Counted from the stretch's first letter, positions 8,380 to 16,858 are shown. The stretch: 64,000 bases of DNA from Chloroflexota bacterium (GCA_026389895.1 JAPLGZ010000809.1:21309-85308), one strand, 5' to 3'. The notes: generated from the letters alone by a model not told the origin. Numbers and translations are program-made.

Positions 8380-9216
8380 TTATTTTACGGTAAGCGCAGA
8401 CATAGCATCCGATAAAATCTGCCATTCTGATAATGTTAAGCCAGCTTGGCCGGGTAGAATGCCTGGTTTGACCGTGCCATGATAGTCACTGCCGCCGGTT
8501 TTCAACAAATCCAATTGATCGGCCAATTCGTCGAAATAACTGATCAAGTTGGCAACCGTGGTTGCCGAGGCAGTATAGTGGCCGCGGTTCTGGGCATAGG
8601 TATAACGGATTTCTAACCCATCTAAACCGGACTGATGCAAGCGGCGGATGACGGATTCGATCGAACGCACCCGTGTGTAACTGCCTGGATGGGCCAATAC
8701 GGCAACCCCACCCGCCTGATGGATTAATTCAATGATCTCTTCACTGCGCAGGCTGAAGGTGCGTGCGACATAAGTAGAATGAGGGGCATCGGCACCGAGA
8801 TATTGATCAAAGACATCCTTAATGGAAGAAAATTTCGCCGGATTACGCGCCAATGCCACGCGAGCAATATGAACCCGACCCGGCACACCACTCGCCAGCA
8901 CCAGGACGTCAGCAACCGGGACATCGACTCCGTAGCTTTGTAGGCGCTCGATTTGGCGAATCTTTTGCTCTAACCGATGCTCATAGATAGTTTTTAACAT
9001 AGATTGTAAATCTGGATCATGATGACGAATCCCATAAGCCAGCATGTTGATATCCAAATAGTCACGATCTGCTTCACTCTTGGTACTAAATTCCAGCGCA
9101 GGGATCACAGTAACACCACACAATTCGCCCATTGTCTGGGCTTCATCGACACCTAACACGCTATCGTGGTCGGTTAGGGCAAGCACTTGAATGCCTAATT
9201 GGGCGGCATGTTGCAC
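8380..9216 (-). pseudogene. PHP-domain phosphoesterase lacking its first metal motif (truncated)
   Basis: 278 aa from GTG 9216. Visible motifs: LALTDHDS (second PHP motif), PALEFS, GRVHIARVAL, VLAHPGSY and the C-terminal GGSDYHG, the pattern of YciV/RnaseAM-type PHP proteins (5'-3' exoribonuclease or 3',5'-nucleotide bisphosphate phosphatase). Such proteins normally begin with a DLHxHTxxSDG motif about 25 residues before TDHD. Here the frame closes at a TAG only seven codons upstream of GTG, and no such motif is found in any frame of the next ~100 bp. The 5' end is therefore probably lost, with one side of the trinuclear metal site missing. An alternative is a protein that really starts at GTG with altered activity, which I consider less likely. 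Confidence 0.6.
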
Positions 9217-9653
9217 TAATGCACCATTCTACTTGTTCAAGACAAAATTATCTATGACTGTAAAATAACGTTTACCAGTCAAAGTCGATATTTTATGGTG
9301 CACCAAACATAAATTGACATATGCCTATAATTACGTTATCTTGGTAGTTTGTTAACCGTTAATGGTGATGGCGAAAATCACTATTCCTGATGCACGCTTC
9401 ACGGTTTCAAGGGGAGCAATGATACATTGTTCATCTGCCTAAATCCATAGCTTGTTCTCTATCCAATAAATTGACAAGTTTCAGCAGATTTTAAGCTTAA
9501 AAACAAACAAAAACAACAAAATTTGAAATACAAGAAAACGGAGAATTAATTCGTTTTATGTAGTTATATTTCAAATTTTACATATATCGCTTTGATCAAC
9601 TCAGTGACAAATCTACTTCCCCTTTTAAAGAATTTTCAGAATACGTCTCGCAG
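9217..9653. other. AT-rich gap, no gene seen
   Basis: About 440 bp with clearly lower GC than its surroundings and no credible ORF on either strand. It lies where the 5' end of the PHP gene should be, so it may mark a deletion/replacement junction. Poly-A/T tracts occur around 9490-9590. Confidence 0.5.
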
Positions 9654-9687
9654 CCGCGAAGGATTGCCATTGTTTCAACGATTAATA
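9654..9687 (+). promoter_or_regulatory. Promoter-like bipartite motif upstream of ECF sigma gene
   Basis: CCGCGAAGGATT at 9654-9665, a 13-nt spacer, then CGATTAATA at 9679-9687. The same two blocks with the same spacing occur at 14165-14198 upstream of the response regulator. The position 17 bp before the start codon fits a promoter; recognition by the ECF factor itself is inference. Confidence 0.5.
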
Positions 9688-9703
9688 AAGGTAGGAGGGT
9701 ATC

Positions 9704-10243
9704 TTGGCACCGTTGGATCCCAAGAGTAGGTCTGAACAGGACCTCCTTCTACGTTTAAAAAATGGTGATGAGCATGCCTGGTCGTTTGTGACTCAGGAAT
9801 ATGGCACGCGTCTTTATAACTTTCTGCTTAAAAAACTACCTACGGCAGAAGATGTAGAGGATGTGCTGATGGAGACAATGGCGGCAGCTGTACGTTCAAT
9901 TGGTACATTTGATGGGAAGGCCAGTTTGTCAACCTTTCTTTTTTCGCTGGCTAATCACAAACGCGTCGATTTCTATCGACGTCACCAAAAAACAGTCGAA
10001 CTGACCGAAATGGTGGTTGACCGGAACTCAGGGACAGCATCTGTGGAATTTCAGGAACTGCTCAACGAACTGCGACCAGAATATCGAGAAATCTTACTTT
10101 TGCGCTATCAGACGGGCCTAGGTGTCGACGAAATTGCCACCCTGATCGGCAAAAATTATAAATCAACCGAATCTTTGCTCAGCCGGGCACGCCAAGAGCT
10201 GCGCAAAGCGATGGGCAAATCAGACGATGACGATGACGAATGA
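9704..10243 (+). CDS. ECF-type RNA polymerase sigma factor
   Basis: 179 aa starting with TTG at 9704, chosen because GGTAGGAGGGT (9690-9700) is a strong Shine-Dalgarno at proper spacing. Region sigma-2 is at about residues 12-85 (DVEDVLMETMAAAVRSI, DFYRR) and region sigma-4 at about 115-170 with the helix-turn-helix GLGVDEIATLIGKNYKSTES. The C-terminus is an acidic Asp tail. It overlaps the next gene by 17 nt, suggesting the pair is one unit with the membrane partner as a possible anti-sigma factor. The regulon is unknown, but the shared upstream motif suggests autoregulation and a link to the regulator at 14311. Confidence 0.9.
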   Translation: MAPLDPKSRSEQDLLLRLKNGDEHAWSFVTQEYGTRLYNFLLKKLPTAEDVEDVLMETMAAAVRSIGTFDGKASLSTFLFSLANHKRVDFYRRHQKTVELTEMVVDRNSGTASVEFQELLNELRPEYREILLLRYQTGLGVDEIATLIGKNYKSTESLLSRARQELRKAMGKSDDDDDE

Positions 10244-10571
10244 GTTCTCTGACCCAATCCCGCAAAGCGGGCGTAATTCTTATAGTGAGCGAGAAATGCA
10301 AGCATTATTTGCCAAACTTTTACCAATCGAACCTCTGCCTGCTGATTTTGCCATTCTGTTAAAAGAGCGCGTATTGGCTGAAGTTGCGATTGTGATCAAA
10401 GCAGACAAAACAAGAATGATCTCTTCGACGGCCTGGCTACGGACGCTTGCACGGAGATCATCTCTGTGGCTATTCACGCGCTTTTGGTTGTTGATGTTGG
10501 CCATCGGGGTGGCATTCTGGATCGTGACTGCTTTTGTGGCAAAATTTTTTAATTTTGAGCCAGATGATTAA
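10227..10571 (+). CDS. Small membrane protein, possible anti-sigma partner
   Basis: 114 aa with one transmembrane helix near residues 88-108 (LLMLAIGVAFWIVTAFVA), N-terminus presumably cytoplasmic. The start ATG 10227 lies inside the sigma gene (17-nt overlap; ATG 10233 is an alternative), implying translational coupling. The usual zinc anti-sigma motif HxxxCxxC is absent. Position and topology suggest an anti-sigma factor; the sequence itself does not prove it. Confidence 0.6.
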   Translation: MTMTNEFSDPIPQSGRNSYSEREMQALFAKLLPIEPLPADFAILLKERVLAEVAIVIKADKTRMISSTAWLRTLARRSSLWLFTRFWLLMLAIGVAFWIVTAFVAKFFNFEPDD

Positions 10572-10654
10572 AATTGGCCGCCTGGATGCGCGCAACACCT
10601 AAAAAGGTTTGACAAATCGTTAATTAATAGATGAGAATAGGAATATATAGCAAT

Positions 10655-10699
10655 CAGGGCTGAGCGTGCCATCCGGCAAACTCAGTCCTGACTGTTTTA
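10655..10699 (+). terminator. Rho-independent terminator after sigma operon
   Basis: Arms 10655-10665 and 10681-10691 (TCAGGGCTGAG / CTCAGTCCTGA, one G-U pair) with an inner small stem, followed by GTTTTATT. Confidence 0.7.
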
Positions 10700-10751
10700 T
10701 TGGCAAGTTCATTTATCTTTTATCGAACACATCCAGCCCTTAGCCGGGTAG

Positions 10752-10760
10752 TGGTATAAT
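10752..10760 (+). promoter_or_regulatory. Extended -10 promoter of pyrG
   Basis: TGGTATAAT is a perfect extended -10 element about 67 bp before the pyrG ATG; no good -35 is present, as is usual for extended -10 promoters. Confidence 0.5.
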
Positions 10761-10826
10761 GGCGTGTGTGGCCTGGGGATTTGCGAATGTCAGCTCAATT
10801 CGCATTGACAAAATTTAGAGGTTCTT

Positions 10827-12509
10827 ATGACAAAATATATCTTTGTAACTGGTGGGGTTTTATCTGGTCTAGGCAAAGGGGTAACAGTCGCGTCGATTGG
10901 CCGCATTTTAAAGGCGCGCGGCATTAGCATTGCAACGATGAAGCTCGATCCTTATCTTAACGTTGATCCGGGGACAATGTCACCGTATCAGCACGGCGAA
11001 GTCTTTGTCACCGAAGATGGCGCCGAAACCGATCTGGATTTAGGCCATTATGAACGTTTTGTAGACGAAAACCTAAGTAAGCTCTGCAATGTCACAAGCG
11101 GCCAGATCTATAACTATGTGCTGAGCCAGGAACGCCACGGCGATTATTTGGGCGGCACCATCCAGGTGATCCCCCATGTAACCAACGAAATTAAACGCCG
11201 GATTGGCCTGACCGCTCGCACCTTCCAAGCCGAAGTCGTCATTATTGAAATTGGTGGGACGGTCGGCGACATTGAAGGCTTGCCTTTCCTAGAAGCCATT
11301 CGCCAGATGCGCAAGGACATTGGCCGCAACAATACCCTCTATATTCATGTCACCTGGCTACCTTTCCTGGCTGCGAGCAAAGAACTCAAGACGAAGCCAA
11401 CCCAGCACAGCGTACGTGAATTGCGCGGGATTGGCATCCACCCAGATGCCATTGTCTTGCGCAGTGATCATGCCGTCGATGAGGATGTGTTGGCCAAAAC
11501 GGCGCTCTTCTGTGATGTCGAGCAAGAAGCCGTTATTCCCCTGATCACTTCAGACACCATTTACGCCGTGCCGCTGGAGCTAGAAAAGGCTGGGTTTGGC
11601 AATTGGCTGGTCAATCATCTCAATTTAACCACGACACGCAACCCGCAGGAAGGCATGGCAGATTGGGCGCATTTTGTGGAAGAAGCACGTAGCGAGAAAC
11701 CAGTGCTCCGTATTGGCTTGGTTGGCAAATATATCGAGTTGGAAGATGCTTATCTTAGTGTCAAAGAATCGTTGATCCATGCCGGCTTGGCGCTAGGGCG
11801 TGATATCGAAATCCAATGGATCAGTTCCGAAAATTTAGAAAAAGGGCGCGAAACTGACCAATTGGCCAATGTAGATGGCATTGTGGTGCCGGGTGGGTTT
11901 GGTTACCGTGGGATTGAGGGTAAAATAGTGGCGGCGCGTTATGCCCGTGAACATAAAGTGCCCTACCTGGGCTTGTGCCTTGGCATGCAAGTGATGTGTA
12001 TTGAACTGGCCCGCGATCTATATGCCACAGATGAACCAAACAGCACAGAATTCGATATCAGCACCAAATATCCCATTATCGACTTGATGCCCGACCAACG
12101 TGACATTGCCGATATGGGTGGCACGATGCGGCTGGGGGTTTATACTTGCGAGTTGAAACCAGGGTCACTGGCGGCAAGAGCCTATAAGAATCAAGGCTAC
12201 GGCCATGCCATCCAGGAGCGCCATCGCCATCGTTTTGAGTTTAACAATCATTATCGCGAAGATCTACAGGCGCATGGCCTTGTCTTTAGTGGGCTATCAC
12301 CCGAAGGACGCCTGGTCGAGATTGCAGAGCTAGCCGACCATCCCTTTATGCTTGGTAGTCAATTTCATCCAGAGTTTAAAAGTCGACCGAATAAACCGCA
12401 TCCGCTCTTCTTGGCTTTTATTCAAGCGGCCCAAAAATTTCGCACGAGCCAGCCAAAGGAAGAGGGCCAAAAAGTATTACAGAACAACCTTGAAGGCGCA
12501 CCGGTATAA
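10827..12509 (+). CDS. pyrG: CTP synthase
   Basis: 560 aa, slightly longer than the usual ~545 owing to a short C-terminal tail. It makes CTP from UTP, ATP and glutamine. The N-terminal synthetase domain starts MTKYIFVTGGVLSGLGKG (P-loop-like) and contains KLDPYLNVDPGTMSPYQHGEVFVTEDGAETDLD-type family blocks. The class I glutamine amidotransferase domain has VPGGFGYRG, LGLCLGMQ (nucleophile Cys) and the C-terminal HPEFKSRP (catalytic His-Glu). Monocistronic, with its own extended -10 promoter. Confidence 0.98.
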   Translation: MTKYIFVTGGVLSGLGKGVTVASIGRILKARGISIATMKLDPYLNVDPGTMSPYQHGEVFVTEDGAETDLDLGHYERFVDENLSKLCNVTSGQIYNYVLSQERHGDYLGGTIQVIPHVTNEIKRRIGLTARTFQAEVVIIEIGGTVGDIEGLPFLEAIRQMRKDIGRNNTLYIHVTWLPFLAASKELKTKPTQHSVRELRGIGIHPDAIVLRSDHAVDEDVLAKTALFCDVEQEAVIPLITSDTIYAVPLELEKAGFGNWLVNHLNLTTTRNPQEGMADWAHFVEEARSEKPVLRIGLVGKYIELEDAYLSVKESLIHAGLALGRDIEIQWISSENLEKGRETDQLANVDGIVVPGGFGYRGIEGKIVAARYAREHKVPYLGLCLGMQVMCIELARDLYATDEPNSTEFDISTKYPIIDLMPDQRDIADMGGTMRLGVYTCELKPGSLAARAYKNQGYGHAIQERHRHRFEFNNHYREDLQAHGLVFSGLSPEGRLVEIAELADHPFMLGSQFHPEFKSRPNKPHPLFLAFIQAAQKFRTSQPKEEGQKVLQNNLEGAPV

Positions 12510-12644
12510 ATTTCTACCAGGACAAGGTCCTTACACCAAAATTTTCAAGCACCGTTGGCCTGATCGGCGCTTAAAAAGCCGCAACAAAACAGACCGACTT
12601 TCGCCATTCTAGACAGAAAAAGCATTTCAAAAGGAGGAAAAATT

Positions 12645-13412
12645 ATGTCTGGACATTCAAAATGGTCAACCATCAAACGTAAAAAAGGGGCAATTGATGC
12701 TGTGCGCGGCCAAGTTTTTACAAAACTCGCGCGTGAAATTCAAGTGGCCGCCCGTAATGGCGCGGACCAAAATTCCAATTTTGCCTTGCGTTTGGCCGTT
12801 GAAAAGGCCCGCGCCGAAAATATGCCGAAGGACAACATCGAACGGGCGATCCGGCGCGGCGCTGGTCTTGAAAAAGATGCCGCTGAAATCGAATCAATCA
12901 CCTATGAAGGGTATGCCCCGCATGGGGTCGCGATGATTGTCGAATGTTTAAGCGATAACCGCAATCGCACGATTTCAGAAGTACGCCGTGTTTTCACGCG
13001 CGGCAATGGTAATATCGGTGAACCAGGCTCTGTCGCCTGGCAATTTACCGAAAAAGGTTATATCAGTTTCAGCTTAGTAGACGAAGAGGGCGAAAGACGC
13101 GCGATTGATCCAGACCAAATCTTTATGCTCGCACTCGAACATGGCGCCGAAGACGTTGTGATCAGCGACGAGGCAGTCGAAGTCTACACCGAGCGCACAA
13201 ATTTTGCCCAAGTGAGCCAAGCCATCAAAGAGGCTGGCTATACGCCGGATAGTGCAGAGCTGATCATGCAACCCAACATGACCATTGCCCTAGATGCCGA
13301 ACAAGCCACAGATGTCCTTGATCTAGTAGAGGGGCTTGAAGGGCTCGATGATGTTACCAAAGTTTCCCACAACCTGGAATTGACGGATGAACTGGTCGCT
13401 CAATTCGCCTAG
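12645..13412 (+). CDS. yebC: YebC/PmpR family protein (TACO1-like)
   Basis: 255 aa beginning MSGHSKWSTIKRKKG, the family hallmark, with AENMPKDNIERAI and YEGYAPHGVA. Shine-Dalgarno AAGGAGG at 8-nt spacing. Members have been described as transcriptional regulators and, more recently, as ribosome-associated factors easing translation of proline stretches. In many bacteria it neighbours the ruv genes, as here (ruvC begins 24 bp later). The window also has two EF-P paralogues acting on the same class of problem. Confidence 0.95.
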   Translation: MSGHSKWSTIKRKKGAIDAVRGQVFTKLAREIQVAARNGADQNSNFALRLAVEKARAENMPKDNIERAIRRGAGLEKDAAEIESITYEGYAPHGVAMIVECLSDNRNRTISEVRRVFTRGNGNIGEPGSVAWQFTEKGYISFSLVDEEGERRAIDPDQIFMLALEHGAEDVVISDEAVEVYTERTNFAQVSQAIKEAGYTPDSAELIMQPNMTIALDAEQATDVLDLVEGLEGLDDVTKVSHNLELTDELVAQFA

Positions 13413-13436
13413 TGGCTTTTGTATTCACTTTTTGGC

Positions 13437-13973
13437 ATGAATAAACACCAGTCGTCAACATCGGTTGTACGCTCTATTCGGATCGAACGCGTTGTGATTG
13501 GTGTTGACCCTGGCACAGCCAGCACAGGCTATGGTGTTGTCGGCCAAACAACTGAGCGCGAATTTGAATTGTTGGCTTGCGGTGTCATTCGTACAGAGCC
13601 CAAGCAACTTATGCATCTGCGCTTGCTCGAACTGCATCAAGATTTCTGTAAGATTATTGCCGAATTTAACCCTGATGAAATCGCGGTTGAAAAGCTCTTT
13701 TTTGGCCGGAACGTAACAACCGCCATCACAGTGGGCCAAGCGCGCGGCACAATTCTGTTGGCAGCCGCACAAAACGGCTTGCCCCTTGCTGAATATACAC
13801 CCGCCGAAGTGAAACAGGCGATCACCGGCTACGGTAACGCCGACAAGCGCCAAATCCAAGAGATGGTCCAACGCTTATTAAACCTTACCCAATTGCCACG
13901 CCCCGATGATGCTGCCGATGGCGTGGCAATTGCGCTATGTCATTTACAGAACACCCGCTTCTCTATCCTCTAA
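13437..13973 (+). CDS. ruvC: Holliday junction resolvase RuvC
   Basis: 178 aa from ATG 13437; TTG 13419 in the same frame is possible, neither has a clear Shine-Dalgarno. Endonuclease that resolves Holliday junctions with RuvAB. Catalytic carboxylates are visible: D in VIGVDPGTASTGYG, E in IAVEKLFFGRN, and the DD pair in RPDDAADGVAIALCH. The ~20 residues before VIGVDPG exceed the norm, so the true start may be internal. ruvA is 1.4 kb downstream with a response regulator in between; ruvB is not in the window. Confidence 0.93.
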   Translation: MNKHQSSTSVVRSIRIERVVIGVDPGTASTGYGVVGQTTEREFELLACGVIRTEPKQLMHLRLLELHQDFCKIIAEFNPDEIAVEKLFFGRNVTTAITVGQARGTILLAAAQNGLPLAEYTPAEVKQAITGYGNADKRQIQEMVQRLLNLTQLPRPDDAADGVAIALCHLQNTRFSIL

Positions 13974-13992
13974 CTTTACTGCCAGCCAAAAT

Positions 13993-14062
13993 TTCTTTTT
14001 GAACAAAAAGAAGAAAAGCCGCCCAGCAATCGCCTTTTATTAGGGATTGCTGGGCGGCTTTT
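13993..14062 (+). terminator. Double hairpin terminator after ruvC
   Basis: A small hairpin (TTCTTTTT-GAAC-AAAAAGAA, 13993-14012) is followed by a strong one: arms 14014-14031 and 14045-14062 perfectly paired around a 13-nt loop, ending in a T-run. Confidence 0.85.
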
Positions 14063-14164
14063 TGTCTTTGTCGTGCATAAGCAACCATTATTTTTGGCTA
14101 AACCACCATTACCTTACGAGGGGTTCGCGTCTTCTAAAAAAATTTCTTGAAAATTCATAAAAAC

Positions 14165-14198
14165 CCGCGAAGGATTCGCCCTAAAATTGCGATTAATA
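14165..14198 (+). promoter_or_regulatory. Second copy of the bipartite promoter-like motif
   Basis: CCGCGAAGGATT (14165-14176), 13-nt spacer, CGATTAATA (14190-14198). All 21 fixed positions match the motif upstream of the ECF sigma gene. TATAAT also occurs at 14197-14202, so a sigma-70 reading with a poor -35 is possible. Confidence 0.5.
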
Positions 14199-14233
14199 TA
14201 ATAGGTGCTAGTAACAACGGCCTGAAACAAATC

Positions 14234-14255
14234 TCATGATACTAACATGATACTA
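14234..14255 (+). promoter_or_regulatory. Tandem 11-bp direct repeat CATGATACTAA, candidate OmpR-type operator
   Basis: CATGATACTAA occurs twice head-to-tail (14234-14244, 14245-14255). OmpR/PhoB-family winged-helix regulators bind ~11-bp direct repeats, and the next gene is such a regulator, so autoregulation is likely. Directly downstream a hairpin (AGTCTTC 14268-14274 / GAAGGCT 14283-14289) followed by TTTCT resembles a weak attenuator. Confidence 0.5.
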
Positions 14256-14310
14256 AATTGTGATAGCAGTCTTCCATCATTAGAAGGCTTTTCTACTAGG
14301 AAAAAAACCT

Positions 14311-15129
14311 ATGCGCGAGCATACACATATCAATAACTATGTCACCCACCGCAACCTTGGATTCATGTATCAAATACAGCACAGACCAGAGCAGAAGTTA
14401 CCCATGCAAAGAGAAATTCGTATTCTTGTTGTGGACGATGAAGAGCCGTTGCGCGACCTCCTGCGCATCTCCCTTCAAAAAGCAGGATATAAAGTGATTG
14501 TAGCTCGCGATGGGCATGAAGCGCTAGATCTATTCTCTCGCAATCCCATTGACCTTGTCTTGTTGGATGTTATGATGCCAGACATGGACGGGTTTGAGGT
14601 TTGCACAGAGTTACGCAAACGCAGTGATGTGCCAGTAGTGATGCTGACGGCGTTGAATCGCCCCGATGACATCGTTCACGGGTTTAATCTGGGCGCCGAT
14701 GATTATATCTCAAAGCCCTTTACCTTCCGTGAAGTCGAAGCTCGCATTCAGGCCATTTTACGTCGCATCGCCTGGATCAACGAACGCCCCGAATTCCAGA
14801 TCATCTCCTATAATGGCATTGTTCTGAATGATGAGTTGCATGAAGTGCGTGTCCGCAGTGAGCTCGTGCACTTGACACCCACCGAATATCAATTGCTCCG
14901 TCATCTGATGAGTATGCCGGATCGCCCCGTGAGCAAAGAAGACTTATTTCAAACAGTCTGGGGTTATGATCTAGCCGGTGGCACAAATTTAGTCGAAGTG
15001 GCCGTCCGCCGTCTGCGTGAAAAAATTGAACAAGACCCGTCCCAACCTACCTATTTGATCACCGTCCGTGGCGCTGGTTATAAATTCAACACGCAACAAT
15101 TGGGCGAACGCGAAATTCTGGTTTCCTAA
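14311..15129 (+). CDS. OmpR/PhoB-family response regulator (orphan)
   Basis: 272 aa. The receiver domain (about 36-150) has acidic pocket D42-D43, phospho-acceptor D86 in LVLLDVMMPDMDG, and the conserved lysine in DDYISKPF. The winged-helix DNA-binding domain (about 170-262) has HLTPTEYQLLRHLM and VAVRRLREKIE. Start ATG 14311 is preceded by TAGGAAA; ATG 14404 would match the usual N-terminus, so the first ~31 residues may be an extension. No histidine kinase is adjacent. It closely resembles the second orphan regulator at 18048. The leader carries a bipartite promoter motif and an 11-bp direct repeat. Confidence 0.93.
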   Translation: MREHTHINNYVTHRNLGFMYQIQHRPEQKLPMQREIRILVVDDEEPLRDLLRISLQKAGYKVIVARDGHEALDLFSRNPIDLVLLDVMMPDMDGFEVCTELRKRSDVPVVMLTALNRPDDIVHGFNLGADDYISKPFTFREVEARIQAILRRIAWINERPEFQIISYNGIVLNDELHEVRVRSELVHLTPTEYQLLRHLMSMPDRPVSKEDLFQTVWGYDLAGGTNLVEVAVRRLREKIEQDPSQPTYLITVRGAGYKFNTQQLGEREILVS

Positions 15130-15258
15130 CCTGTTGCTCGCCATAGCACCATCCTAGTAACTTAGTTTCCTCAACGCTCGCGTATCACCTATTTTGCCAA
15201 AGGCATGGATCCGGCGGTCGGTTTGCAGCTAGCCGTTGCCTGAATTTTCCTTTTTAGC

Positions 15259-15321
15259 CACCACGAATAGCGTAAATGCCAACACGGTATAGCCGTTTTG
15301 TAATTTATGCCATTCGTGGTG
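15259..15321. terminator. Long imperfect hairpin between regulator and ruvA
   Basis: Outer arms CACCACGAAT (15259-15268) / ATTCGTGGTG (15312-15321), inner arms 15270-15277 / 15303-15310 (one G-U), central ACGG/CCGT stem, followed by GTATTTTATTT. It probably terminates the response regulator transcript. Confidence 0.6.
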
Positions 15322-15411
15322 TATTTTATTTAGATGATTTCGTTCATGCAGAGCATATGCGTAGGCTAGGTATGATCAGCATCTAAATTTTACGCAACTG
15401 GGGCAATTCTT

Positions 15412-16002
15412 ATGATTCGACTCGTGCGTGGCACTGTTTTGGCGCGTGGCAAAGATTATCTTATCGTCGATATGGGCAGCAGTACTGGCGGCCTTGGCCT
15501 AAAAGTTTTCGCGCCCGAGCCAACCTTAGCGCAATTCAATAGTGGCATAGTGGTCACTTTGCACACTTATTTACAAGTGCGCGAAGACGCGTTAACGCTG
15601 TATGGCTTTGCCGAGGAAGATGAATTAGGCATGTTTGAATTGCTATTAACGGTCAGCGGTGTGGGTCCCAAAGTTGCCTTATCAATTCTGAGTACGTTGA
15701 GCCCAGATGCATTACGATTGGCATTGGCCAATGATGAGCCGGCGATTGTGGCGCGTGCCCCTGGTGTAGGTAAGCGCACGGCCCAAAAGATTGTGCTAGA
15801 CCTAAAAGATAAAGTGGGTGGCTCGATGACTGGCATCGAGGCATTAGCCATGTCCAGTGACGCCGACAGCCAAGTGATCGAAGCATTGACTGGTTTGGGG
15901 TATAGCGTAGTCGAAGCGCAGCGCGCCGTGCAAAAATTGCCCAAAGATTTAGTGGGGGTAGAAGAACGACTGCGCTATGCGCTCAGTCAGTTCGGCGGTT
16001 AA
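15412..16002 (+). CDS. ruvA: Holliday junction branch migration protein RuvA
   Basis: 196 aa, standard length. RuvA tetramers bind the four-way junction and load RuvB. Domain I (MIRLVRGTV... OB fold, ~1-65), domain II with two helix-hairpin-helix motifs (LLTVSGVGPKVALSIL and VARAPGVGKRTAQKIVLDLKDK), and a flexible linker to domain III (~150-196, ALTGLGYSVVEAQRAV) that contacts RuvB. No ruvB nearby. Confidence 0.95.
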   Translation: MIRLVRGTVLARGKDYLIVDMGSSTGGLGLKVFAPEPTLAQFNSGIVVTLHTYLQVREDALTLYGFAEEDELGMFELLLTVSGVGPKVALSILSTLSPDALRLALANDEPAIVARAPGVGKRTAQKIVLDLKDKVGGSMTGIEALAMSSDADSQVIEALTGLGYSVVEAQRAVQKLPKDLVGVEERLRYALSQFGG

Positions 16003-16065
16003 CGCCTAAAAATTCATTTTACAAACTCGATTTTTATATCAGAAAACAAGTAAAGGTGAAATTCA

Positions 16066-16629
16066 GTGAAAGAAGTACAAACACTCCGCAAAGGCGACAT
16101 TTTTCAAGAAGAGAACCAGCTTTGGAAGGTGCTGGAATATCAACACATAAAAATGGCTCGTGGAAGCGCAACCATTCGGCTAAAGATCCGTAATATCCGC
16201 TCTGGCTCGACGGTGGAACGCACCTATAACAATGGCCAACGGCTCCAAGATATCGAATTGGACAATGATGATGTACAGTATCAATACACCGATGGTCAAT
16301 TCCATTATTTCATGAATACGGCAACCTTTGATCAAGTGATCCTTCCGCCAGAGGCATTAGAAGGTGTGCTGGAATTCTTGACCGATAACCAAGTGGTAAC
16401 TCTTGAATCATTTGAAGGGGAACCCTTGGATGTGCGCATTCAACAGACCGTCGATTTAAAAGTTGTCTGGGCAGATGCAGCGTATGCTGGCAATACGGTA
16501 GATGCAGCGACCAAACGTGTGGAATTAGAGACCGGCTATAAGATGCAGGTGCCAATGTTTGTAAACGAAGGCGATATTATTCGCGTCAACACCCAGGATG
16601 GCAGTTACGTAACACGTGTCAAGCAGTAG
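16066..16629 (+). CDS. Elongation factor P paralogue with Arg loop tip (EfpL/YeiP-like loop)
   Basis: 187 aa from GTG 16066, with AGGTG 9 nt upstream. It has the three-domain EF-P architecture: KOW-like N-domain (LRKGDIFQEENQLWKVLEYQHIK), OB domain, and C-terminal OB domain (TGYKMQVPMFVNEGDIIRVNT). EF-P enters the ribosomal E site to rescue proline-stalled peptide bond formation. The loop that reaches the peptidyl-tRNA reads KMARGSAT, so the tip residue is Arg, resembling the ARGAAT loop of E. coli YeiP/EfpL rather than PGKG. A second, different EF-P is encoded at 24893-25459. Whether the Arg is modified is unknown; no EarP-like gene is in the window. Confidence 0.88.
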   Translation: MKEVQTLRKGDIFQEENQLWKVLEYQHIKMARGSATIRLKIRNIRSGSTVERTYNNGQRLQDIELDNDDVQYQYTDGQFHYFMNTATFDQVILPPEALEGVLEFLTDNQVVTLESFEGEPLDVRIQQTVDLKVVWADAAYAGNTVDAATKRVELETGYKMQVPMFVNEGDIIRVNTQDGSYVTRVKQ

Positions 16630-16740
16630 TTGCCAGTCCAGCGGTCACAAGGCAGTTGAACAAGGGGCTTTCGTCACAAAATAGGCGAAAGCCCTCGTTG
16701 GCTAGCCAAGCGGTAAATCAGTTATTATAACTTGGCAAAC

Positions 16741-16769
16741 TTGCTTTCTAAGCATATTTTCGGTATACT
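16741..16769 (+). promoter_or_regulatory. Promoter of tRNA-Thr
   Basis: TTGCTT at 16741-16746, 17-nt spacer, TATACT at 16764-16769; the tRNA starts 12 bp downstream. Confidence 0.6.
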
Positions 16770-16781
16770 GGAGTGAGAAAT

Positions 16782-16855
16782 GCCGTTGTAGCTCAGCTGG
16801 CCAGAGCAGTGCTTTCGTAAAGCACCGGTCGTCGGTTCAAATCCGACCAACGGCT
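16782..16855 (+). tRNA. tRNA-Thr (anticodon CGT)
   Basis: 74-nt cloverleaf. Acceptor stem GCCGTTG/CAACGGC with discriminator T, D arm AGCTCAGCTGG, anticodon stem GTGCT/AGCAC with loop TTCGTAA (anticodon CGT, reads ACG), T arm GTCGG-TTCAAAT-CCGAC. CCA is not encoded. It is followed by a strong terminator. Confidence 0.95.
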
Positions 16856-16858
16856 CTT

